A stretch of DNA of 11,580 nt from NCBI GenBank assembly GCA_011322755.1, contig DRLZ01000066.1, positions 1 through 11,580 of the forward strand, read 5' to 3'. A program made the position numbers and the translations under genes. The DNA comes from Crenotrichaceae bacterium (GTDB lineage Bacteria; Pseudomonadota; Gammaproteobacteria; Methylococcales; DRLZ01). Positions 1 through 6,350 of the stretch are shown here, one piece after another (position 1 is the first letter of the stretch; the number at the start of each line of letters is the position of its first letter). The notes beneath the pieces were generated by a model. That model did no database searches and had not been told where the DNA came from. It saw only the letters and a program-made list of their open reading frames with translations.

Positions 1-1
1 C

Positions 2-112
2 AAACATATCATGCAACAACATGGTGGAACACTGGAAATTGAAAGCACCGTTGGCGAGGGCTCAACTTTCAGAGCCTGTTTCCCGGCTTATCGTGTCATC
101 GAGAATGAGTGA
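2..112 (+). CDS. phoR: C-terminal end of a sensor histidine kinase, probably PhoR (5' end outside window)
   Basis: Only the last 36 codons are present. They read KHIMQQHGGTLEIES followed by VGEGSTFRACFP, which is the end of an HATPase_c ATP-binding domain: the H-x-G-x-L/E-I-x-S strand, then the G2 box (GEGSTF) and a last strand ending in Pro. Such domains bind ATP for autophosphorylation of two-component sensor kinases. The sequence alone only says 'histidine kinase'. The PhoR assignment comes from context: the next genes are pstSCAB-phoU with a Pho box between, and phoBR often precedes pst in gammaproteobacteria. PhoR would sense phosphate status through PstSCAB/PhoU and phosphorylate PhoB. 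The stop is TGA at 110-112. Confidence 0.75.
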   Translation, partial: KHIMQQHGGTLEIESTVGEGSTFRACFPAYRVIENE

Positions 113-187
113 TTGAACACACAGGGTTAAGAATGACCACAACAAAATTTCTCTTTGCAGGTAAAATTGCCTACAATCTCCGCAGCT

Positions 188-221
188 TTGTCATCTCGCT
201 GTCATATTTCCAGCCCATACT
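188..221 (+). promoter_or_regulatory. Pho box and -10 element of the pst operon
   Basis: Two direct repeats, TTGTCAT (188-194) and CTGTCAT (199-205), are 11 bp apart with a 4-bp spacer, which is the PhoB-binding layout (consensus CTGTCAT-N4-CTGTCAT). Ten bases further on, CATACT (216-221) matches 4 of 6 bases of the -10 consensus. This spacing is the one used where PhoB replaces the -35 element. Transcription should start near 228 and be induced by phosphate limitation. Confidence 0.85.
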
Positions 222-256
222 GAAACTGTTTAAATGATTATTGAGGAATGATCCGT

Positions 257-1294
257 ATGAATAAATTGTTATCGAGTGCTGCAATTGCATTAATTCTAGC
301 CGGGAATGTACAGGCTGCCGGTCGTGATACCATCAGCATTGTCGGCTCTTCAACTGTTTACCCGTTCGCAACTGTTGTTGCTGAGCGTTTTGGTAAATCA
401 ACCAGCTTCAAAACACCGAAAATAGAATCCACAGGTTCTGGGGGAGGCATGAAGTTGTTTTGTGCTGGAATTGGAATTGATACACCCGATATTACCAATG
501 CATCCAGACGCATCAAGTCATCTGAATTTGAAACCTGCCAGAGTAATGGCGTAAAAGAAGTTGTCGAAGTATTGATTGGCTACGATGGCATTGTACTTGC
601 CAATGCAAAAACGGCAGACCGCCTGAAATTAAGCCGCAAGGATATTTTCCTCGCGCTAGCGAAAAATGTACCCGCAGCCGATGGCAGCAAACAATTGATT
701 GCAAATCCATACAAAACCTGGAAAGACGTCAACCCGGCATTGCCGGCTAACAAAATTGAAGTGCTCGGACCGCCTCCAACATCAGGTACACGTGATGCAT
801 TTTCAGAACTGGCACTGGAAGGTGGTTGCAAAACCTTTGACTGGATCAAGGCAATCAAAGCTGAAGATAAACACCGCTATAAATCAATCTGTCATTCAAT
901 TCGTGAAGATGGCGCTTTTATTGAGGCAGGTGAAAATGATAACCTGATCGTCCAGAAACTGGAGGCTAATCCGAAAGCTGTCGGTATCTTTGGGTTCAGT
1001 TTTCTTGACCAGAATTCTGACAAGGTTCAAGGCTCCCTCATTGATGGTGCTGAGCCGGAATTTGAAACCATTGCTGATGGTGAATATCCTGTCTCACGTC
1101 CCTTGTATTTTTATGTCAAAAAAGCCCACCTCGGTAAAGTACCCGGAATCGCTGAGTATGTAAGCGCTTTTACAGCCGAAAAAGCAGTTGGTGATGATGG
1201 TTATTTGCTAGATAAAGGTCTAATTCCTCTGGATGAGGAAAAACGCAAGCAAGTGCGTGATACTGCAACAAAAATGTTACCAATGTCCATGTAA
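257..1294 (+). CDS. pstS: Periplasmic phosphate-binding protein PstS
   Basis: The substrate-binding protein of the high-affinity phosphate ABC transporter; it captures phosphate in the periplasm and delivers it to PstC/PstA. From ATG 257 it has 345 residues. Residues 1-20 are a signal peptide (basic MNK, hydrophobic core, cleavage after NVQA). PstS-type binding loops are visible: VGSSTVYPF (29-37), ESTGSGGGMKLF (57-68), ASRRI (82-86) and GPPPTSGTRDAF (161-172), with Ser/Thr/Arg/Asp available for phosphate. Cysteines at 69, 94, 181 and 202 could form disulfides. An in-frame ATG at 248 touches the ribosome site GAGGA (243-247). ATG 257, nine bases downstream of it, is therefore preferred. First gene of the operon, directly behind the Pho box. 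It is of the PBP-like class rather than a close match to E. coli PstS. Confidence 0.93.
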   Translation: MNKLLSSAAIALILAGNVQAAGRDTISIVGSSTVYPFATVVAERFGKSTSFKTPKIESTGSGGGMKLFCAGIGIDTPDITNASRRIKSSEFETCQSNGVKEVVEVLIGYDGIVLANAKTADRLKLSRKDIFLALAKNVPAADGSKQLIANPYKTWKDVNPALPANKIEVLGPPPTSGTRDAFSELALEGGCKTFDWIKAIKAEDKHRYKSICHSIREDGAFIEAGENDNLIVQKLEANPKAVGIFGFSFLDQNSDKVQGSLIDGAEPEFETIADGEYPVSRPLYFYVKKAHLGKVPGIAEYVSAFTAEKAVGDDGYLLDKGLIPLDEEKRKQVRDTATKMLPMSM

Positions 1295-1418
1295 TGTGGA
1301 ATTGAAAAGCCCTGTCAGCAGGAATGTTAGCGGACATCTGTTTTATCCAGACAGCTTCTTATATGATGATGTTGAAAAATACCTTCAGCGAAAAAATAAA
1401 ACCGAGTCCTGATTAAGT

Positions 1419-2807
1419 ATGGATGCAACGACATTACTGGTTGTCATTACAACGCTGTCACTGCTTGGCTATGTACTTGGCCGGCAGCGTTCGATCAAGG
1501 TTGCTGCCAATCATGGTGGACAGCGCAAGCTACATTCCCTGCCCAAATATTACGGTTATATGGTCAGCTTGTGGACTGGGCTTCCTGCACTTGTATTACT
1601 GGTGTTTTGGTTGATATTCGAACCCGGCATTATCAACTCAATGCTGCTGGCTGAATTACCAGCGGAGATGTCCGCTCTGTCTGAAAACAAACTCAGTCTG
1701 GTGATGAATGATTTGCAGTTGCTGGCAGAGTCAGGGCGTATCAAGGCGGAAACTGACCCAGTTAAACGTTCTGCCGCTGAAACACTGGTTGGACTGGAAA
1801 ACAGGAGTCAATTAGTTCGTAATATCCTGATTTTTTCAGTCGCACTCGCAGGAACAATCTGGAGTCTAAGCCGTATTCGTGTGCATACCAGAGCACGTGT
1901 CTTTGTCGAGCGCATTATCCGTTACCTGTTAATACTGTGTTCGCTGGTTGCTATTCTGACAACCATCGGTATTGTCCTCTCAGTGTTGTTTGAGTCACTG
2001 CGCTTTTTCAAATCAGTACCGTTGACAGATTTCATGTTTGGCACAAAATGGAGCCCACAGACAGCAATACGGGCTGATCAAATTGGATCATCTGGAACAT
2101 TTGGTGCCATCCCCTTGTTTGCAGGCACGCTGCTGATATCTGCAATTGCCCTGATCATCGCCGTTCCAACTGGGTTGATGTCAGCGATTTATCTCTCCGA
2201 ATATGCATCAAGCAGCTTTCGTGCATTTGCCAAGCCGTTACTGGAAATTCTTGCCGGCATCCCGACTGTAGTCTACGGATTTTTTGCAGCGCTGACTGTT
2301 GCACCATTTATTCGCAATCTGGGTGAAACAATTGGTCTGGATGTCGCCTCTGAAAGTGCACTGGCAACAGGTATTGTGATGGGAATCATGATTATTCCGT
2401 TTGTATCATCACTTTCAGATGATGTCATTTCAGCTGTTCCAAAAGCGATGCGTGATGCTGCCTACGGCATGGGAGCCACCCAATCGGAAACAATCAGACA
2501 AGTCCTGATTCCGGCAGCTTTGCCAGGTATTGTTGGTGGTATTCTGCTGGCAGCATCACGGGCAATTGGTGAAACCATGATTGTGGTCATGGCTGCTGGA
2601 CTGGCTGCCAACCTGACAGCAAATCCTTTGCAAGCAGTCACAACAGTGACCGTACAAATTGTTACATTACTCACTGGCGATCAGGAATTTGACAGCCCCA
2701 AAACTCTGGCAGCGTTTGCTCTTGGATTGATGTTATTTATAACCACCCTGGTTTTGAATGTGATTGCGTTGCACATTGTGCGCAAATACCGTGAACAATA
2801 TGAATAA
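1419..2807 (+). CDS. pstC: Phosphate ABC transporter permease PstC (long form)
   Basis: One of the two membrane subunits of the phosphate importer. At 462 residues it is well above the roughly 320 of E. coli PstC. The extra N-terminal part (about 1-160) has membrane segments near 4-21 and 47-68, a soluble loop of about 60 residues (71-130) and a segment near 135-150; this is like the N-terminal extension described for some PstC proteins (DUF3708-type, from memory). The transport core (about 165-455) contains the EAA loop at 345-371 (RDAAYGMGA...LPGI), which docks on PstB. The ribosome site is weak: only GAG around 1404 precedes ATG 1419. A 124-bp gap separates it from pstS, a common place for lowered downstream expression, but no strong hairpin is seen there. 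The stop overlaps the pstA start. Confidence 0.92.
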   Translation: MDATTLLVVITTLSLLGYVLGRQRSIKVAANHGGQRKLHSLPKYYGYMVSLWTGLPALVLLVFWLIFEPGIINSMLLAELPAEMSALSENKLSLVMNDLQLLAESGRIKAETDPVKRSAAETLVGLENRSQLVRNILIFSVALAGTIWSLSRIRVHTRARVFVERIIRYLLILCSLVAILTTIGIVLSVLFESLRFFKSVPLTDFMFGTKWSPQTAIRADQIGSSGTFGAIPLFAGTLLISAIALIIAVPTGLMSAIYLSEYASSSFRAFAKPLLEILAGIPTVVYGFFAALTVAPFIRNLGETIGLDVASESALATGIVMGIMIIPFVSSLSDDVISAVPKAMRDAAYGMGATQSETIRQVLIPAALPGIVGGILLAASRAIGETMIVVMAAGLAANLTANPLQAVTTVTVQIVTLLTGDQEFDSPKTLAAFALGLMLFITTLVLNVIALHIVRKYREQYE

Positions 2808-4062
2808 TACCGAGCTGATCAAAAAGGGACTTGCCAAGCGCTATCGCAGGGAAAAACGTTTTCGTGCCTACGGCTTGATGGCGATTCTGGCTGGGTTTAT
2901 TTTCCTGTTTGTTTTAGTAACAGACATTGTTATCAAAGCCACACCTGCCTTTACCCAGCACTGGATCAAGCTGGAAGTCAACTTCAACCCGGAAATACTG
3001 GATGTCGGCAAAAAAGCAGGTATCGATGAACTCAAGCAGGCCAACTACAACCTGCTGGCGAAAAAATCGATTCGCTCCCTGTTTCCTGAAGTAAAAAAAC
3101 GCCGTGATAAAAGTAAGCTGGCAGCCATGCTCAGCTCCAGTGCAGAGTATCAATTACGGGATATGCTGCTCGCAGAACCCTATCTGCTGGGACAACAACA
3201 AACAGTCTGGGTTTTGGCGGACGACGATGTTGATACTTACTACAAAACAGACGATAAAAGCAAAGCTGTCCGTTTGAATGACAAACAGAAGATCTGGGCT
3301 GACACGCTGGCAGCCGATGGTCGGGTAAGCAAACGCCTGAATACGACATTATTTACAAATGGTGATTCACGCGAGCCTGAGCAAGCGGGTATTCGTGGTG
3401 CTGCGACTGGTTCTTTTTATACAATTCTGGTGACACTGTTGTTATCATTCCCACTCGGTGTCGCAGCAGCAATCTATCTTGAAGAGTTTGCGCCCAGAAA
3501 CCGCTGGGTTGATTTAATTGAAGTGAATATCAACAATCTGGCAGCGGTTCCTTCCATTGTATTTGGTTTGCTTGGGCTGGCTGTTTTTATCAACTATTTT
3601 GGACTTCCGCGTTCTGCTCCGCTGGTCGGTGGACTGGTATTAACACTGATGACTTTACCAACAATTATCATCGCCAGTCGTTCAGCAATCAAGGCAGTTC
3701 CACCTTCGATTCGCCAGGCCGCTCTGGGAATTGGCGCATCCAGAACCCAGACTGTTTTTCAACATGTTCTACCATTGGCGATGCCGGGAATACTCACGGG
3801 TACAATTATTGGTCTGGCACAGGCATTGGGTGAAACAGCGCCACTATTAATGATTGGTATGGTCGCTTTTATTGTTGATATTCCACACGGGTTTCTTGAT
3901 TCGGCAACAGTTTTGCCGGTTCAGATTTATTTATGGGCTGACAGCCCTGAGCGGGCTTTTGTTGCCAAAACATCCGCAGCCATTCTGGTGTTACTATTAT
4001 TTCTGGTGGTAATGAATGGGTTGGCTGTCTTGTTACGCAAAAAATTCGAACGTCGCTGGTAA
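2800..4062 (+). CDS. pstA: Phosphate ABC transporter permease PstA (long form)
   Basis: The second membrane subunit, partner of PstC. The chosen start, ATG 2800 (MNNTELIKKG), overlaps the pstC stop by 8 bases, which suggests translational coupling. An upstream in-frame ATG at 2764 would add 12 residues read out of frame from the pstC tail and is less likely. The protein has 420 residues against about 296 in E. coli. A basic N-terminus (KKGLAKRYRREKR) precedes a first membrane segment (23-43). A charged soluble region (about 44-190) follows and is expected in the periplasm; it resembles the DUF3333-type extension known from some PstA proteins. The permease core (about 195-412) has the EAA loop at 296-321 (QAALGIGAS...LAMPGI) for contact with PstB. 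Confidence 0.92.
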   Translation: MNNTELIKKGLAKRYRREKRFRAYGLMAILAGFIFLFVLVTDIVIKATPAFTQHWIKLEVNFNPEILDVGKKAGIDELKQANYNLLAKKSIRSLFPEVKKRRDKSKLAAMLSSSAEYQLRDMLLAEPYLLGQQQTVWVLADDDVDTYYKTDDKSKAVRLNDKQKIWADTLAADGRVSKRLNTTLFTNGDSREPEQAGIRGAATGSFYTILVTLLLSFPLGVAAAIYLEEFAPRNRWVDLIEVNINNLAAVPSIVFGLLGLAVFINYFGLPRSAPLVGGLVLTLMTLPTIIIASRSAIKAVPPSIRQAALGIGASRTQTVFQHVLPLAMPGILTGTIIGLAQALGETAPLLMIGMVAFIVDIPHGFLDSATVLPVQIYLWADSPERAFVAKTSAAILVLLLFLVVMNGLAVLLRKKFERRW

Positions 4063-4073
4063 GGAAAACAATT

Positions 4074-4949
4074 TTGAAATCAGAATCCGAACACCAACAA
4101 CAAACTCAGGCTGATACATCACACCAATCGGAAAATAAAGCGGCAGATATTCAGCAGGAAGTTGGCGCAACCATTGGTCAGCCGTTTGTCAAACAACCTA
4201 AGATGCAAGCACGTCATGTTGATGTATTTTACGGAGAAAAACAGGCGATTTACGATGTCAGCCTGGATCTGGGTAAAAATGAAGTGGTTGCCTTGATCGG
4301 CCCGTCTGGCTGCGGGAAATCAACGTTTCTGCGCTGTATGAACCGAATGAATGATACCATCCCCATTTGCAGGGTCAGTGGTATGATTACACTTGATGAC
4401 GAAGATATCTACGCCGAAGACATGGATCCAGTGTTACTGCGTGCCCGCGTTGGAATGGTGTTCCAGAAGCCGAATCCATTTCCAAAGTCCATTTATGATA
4501 ATGTTGCCTACGGCGCACGCTTGCATGGTCTGGCATTCAACAAGGCTGAGCTTGACGAAATTGTCATCACCAGTCTCCAAAAAGCCGGTTTGTTTGATGA
4601 GGTAAGAGATCGCCTGCATGAACCTGGAACTGGATTATCCGGAGGCCAGCAACAGCGCTTGTGCATCGCGCGCACAATTGCTGTAAGCCCCGAAGTGATT
4701 CTGATGGATGAACCAGCCTCGGCACTCGACCCCATTGCGACAGCGATTATTGAAGAGCTGATTGACGAATTGCGCCAGAATTACACCATCGCAATCGTAA
4801 CCCATTCCATGCAGCAAGCCGCACGGGTATCACAGCGTACTGCATATTTTCATCTGGGCAAACTGGTTGAAATCGGAGCAACCAACCAGATTTTCACCAA
4901 CCCGCTACACGAACTTACAGAAAATTACATTACTGGCCGTTTCGGCTAA
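4074..4949 (+). CDS. pstB: Phosphate ABC transporter ATP-binding protein PstB
   Basis: The cytoplasmic ATPase that drives phosphate import through PstCA. All ABC motifs are present: Walker A GPSGCGKST (76-84), Q-loop Gln131 in FQKPNPFP, signature LSGGQ (188-192), Walker B VILMDE (208-213), D-loop SALDP and H-loop His244. The start is TTG 4074, with AAGGA (4061-4065) eight bases upstream; the first in-frame ATG, codon 44, would leave a normal-sized PstB but has no comparable site. With TTG the protein is 291 residues. Its first 43 residues are Gln/Glu/Ser-rich, without clear structure, and are absent from the 257-residue E. coli protein. It lies 11 bp after pstA and 9 bp before phoU. Confidence 0.95.
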   Translation: MKSESEHQQQTQADTSHQSENKAADIQQEVGATIGQPFVKQPKMQARHVDVFYGEKQAIYDVSLDLGKNEVVALIGPSGCGKSTFLRCMNRMNDTIPICRVSGMITLDDEDIYAEDMDPVLLRARVGMVFQKPNPFPKSIYDNVAYGARLHGLAFNKAELDEIVITSLQKAGLFDEVRDRLHEPGTGLSGGQQQRLCIARTIAVSPEVILMDEPASALDPIATAIIEELIDELRQNYTIAIVTHSMQQAARVSQRTAYFHLGKLVEIGATNQIFTNPLHELTENYITGRFG

Positions 4950-4958
4950 GGTGGCACT

Positions 4959-5672
4959 ATGGACAACGATTTAAATCTAACCCAGCACATCTCGCGTCGC
5001 TATAACGCAGAGCTGGAAGAACTACGCAGTGATGTGATGGCAATGGGCGGCCTGGTTGAAAAACAACTGGCAGACGGACTGATTGCATTATCAACATCAG
5101 ATACCGAAATCGCTGAACTCGTAGCCACTTCTGATTACAAGGTCAATTCCATGGAAGTAGCGATTGACGAAAAATGTAACCAGATCCTTGCTCGACGCCA
5201 ACCCGCAGCGAGTGATTTGCGCCTGGTTGTGGCGATTATCAAGACCATTACCGATCTTGAAAGAATCGGTGATGAAGCTGAAAAACTAGGGCAACTATCC
5301 GTACAGCTGGCTGACAAAAGCGTTACATCCAGCCAGTTTGCCGAGTTGCGTCATCTTGGTGATCATGTCAAAACCATGCTCAATAATGCACTGGATGCTT
5401 TTGCACGCATGGATGTGGCAGACGCGCTGCGTACAATTGAAGCAGACAAACAGGTTAATGACGAATTTGAATCCATAATGCGCCAGTTAATCACCCGAAT
5501 GATGGAAGACCCGCGTGAAATCAAAAATGCCTTGCGTGTATCCTGGTGTGCCCGCGCACTGGAACGCATTGGTGATCACGCCAGCAATATCTGTGAATAT
5601 GTTATTTATCTGGTAAAAGGAAAAGATATTCGCCATATCAGTGTGGATAAAATGCGCGAAGAACTTGTGTAG
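4959..5672 (+). CDS. phoU: Phosphate signalling regulator PhoU
   Basis: PhoU represses the Pho response when phosphate is plentiful by linking PstSCAB to PhoR, and it limits phosphate uptake. The 237-residue length is normal for the family. Two copies of the three-helix PhoU domain are visible, each with its metal-binding E/DxxxD signature: DLERIGDEAEKLG (99-111) and ALERIGDHASNICEY (200-214). No signal peptide or membrane segment is present, as expected for a cytoplasmic protein at the membrane face. The ribosome site AAGGTGG (4948-4954) overlaps the pstB stop, so the two are translated as neighbours. It is the last gene of the operon. No intrinsic terminator with a T-run was found behind it. 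Confidence 0.96.
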   Translation: MDNDLNLTQHISRRYNAELEELRSDVMAMGGLVEKQLADGLIALSTSDTEIAELVATSDYKVNSMEVAIDEKCNQILARRQPAASDLRLVVAIIKTITDLERIGDEAEKLGQLSVQLADKSVTSSQFAELRHLGDHVKTMLNNALDAFARMDVADALRTIEADKQVNDEFESIMRQLITRMMEDPREIKNALRVSWCARALERIGDHASNICEYVIYLVKGKDIRHISVDKMREELV

Positions 5673-5771
5673 AGAAAAATATCCCGGCATAAAGATTACG
5701 TACTACAGCTTTTATTAGACATCAGGAGTGTGTCACTAGGAAATATACCAAGGATTAAATATCAGATAAAC

Positions 5772-5814
5772 TGTGATCAAGCTCACAAATAACTTAATCA
5801 AGCTGGAATAAAAT
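5772..5814 (+). promoter_or_regulatory. CRP-type binding site with class II promoter geometry
   Basis: TGTGA-TCAAGC-TCACA (5772-5787) has both half-sites identical to the E. coli CRP consensus and the right 6-bp spacer. TAAAAT (5809-5814, 5 of 6 to TATAAT) begins after exactly 21 bases, so a start near 5821 puts the site centre at -41.5, the class II activation position. Only the + strand has a gene downstream (ATG 6351), which would give a leader of about 530 nt. Binding is inferred, not shown. Confidence 0.6.
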
Positions 5815-5907
5815 ACCAATCCTGTTATTCTTCCCTTCCCTGCAGAACAATATTTTATATACTCTGAATTTTAGACTAACACATTGTCCTGGCGTTGTTT
5901 CTTGCTA

Positions 5908-5932
5908 AATAATCCGGAATATCCTGATTATT
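5908..5932. repeat. 25-nt near-perfect palindrome
   Basis: AATAATC (5908-5914) and GATTATT (5926-5932) pair perfectly. Inside them GGA (5916-5918) pairs with TCC (5922-5924) around a 3-nt loop, with a single 1x1 mismatch between the two stems. No T-run follows, so it is not a typical terminator. It could be an operator or a structure in the leader if transcription starts near 5821. Confidence 0.45.
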
Positions 5933-6037
5933 CTTGAATCAATTGTAATCTCACTAAAATTGTTCGGCTCGCTTGGCTGCCGAGTCAACACAAGATCGAG
6001 ATATCAAACGCTTATTCTGATAACTTCAGGCAGGTTG

Positions 6038-6101
6038 TTACAAATGATTACAAATTCGATACAGATTGTTTACAAATGGCTGTCTGTTATTTTTCTATAA
6101 T
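6038..6101 (+). promoter_or_regulatory. Helically phased TTACAAAT repeats upstream of a TATAAT -10 box
   Basis: TTACAAAT occurs exactly at 6038-6045, 6048-6055 and 6070-6077. A 6-of-8 copy (ATACAGAT) sits at 6059-6066, giving steps of 10, 11 and 11 bp. A perfect TATAAT follows at 6096-6101, and no good -35 box is found at the right distance; the last repeat covers the expected -35 place. Repeats at one-turn steps next to a promoter are typical of OmpR/PhoB-type regulators. The bound protein is unknown. Confidence 0.5.
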
Positions 6102-6350
6102 AAGACTTAAGTCAAAGTCAGCTAAAAATGATATTTCATATTACATGCTTTAATACATGACCATACTTGGTAATTGAGTGACTGTCACAAATCGTGTTTT
6201 GTCTAGTATTATGAAGTATATCGGCGTAAATTAGTCTGATAAGCCACAACATCAGTACAATCATTTCAATGCAGACTCACCTGTTAGAACAATAACATAC
6301 AAAACCGCATTGTAGACCACTGTACTCATACTCATTAAGAGGTATCTGAG

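Larger units (their letters stand above)
5673..6350. other. 678-bp AT-rich intergenic region without a convincing gene
   Basis: No ORF with a plausible ribosome site and protein-like composition was found on either strand. The stretch holds a CRP-type site with a -10 box (5772-5814), a 25-nt palindrome (5908-5932), a weaker TCGGC/GCCGA inverted repeat (5964-5968/5979-5983), four phased TTACAAAT-like repeats (6038-6077) with TATAAT (6096-6101), and the ribosome site of the next gene (AAGAGG, 6337-6342). It is best read as the control region of the large secreted protein gene that follows. Confidence 0.6.

Noticed and set aside
248..256. Upstream ATG as pstS start
   Set aside because: It abuts the GAGGA ribosome site with no spacing; ATG 257 has nine bases and a better signal peptide start.
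1295..1418. Possible terminator or attenuator between pstS and pstC
   Set aside because: Only 4-bp stems (CCTG/CAGG, CTGT/ACAG) without a T-run.
6042..6100. Possible 18-codon peptide starting at ATG 6044 and ending in TAA at 6098-6100 of the TATAAT
   Set aside because: No good ribosome site, and the stretch is fully explained by the phased repeats and the -10 box.
6178..6188. GTGACTGTCAC, containing CTGTCAC like half of a Pho box
   Set aside because: No second CTGTCAT-like half at 11 bp on either side, and no well-placed -10 box; a short palindrome by chance.
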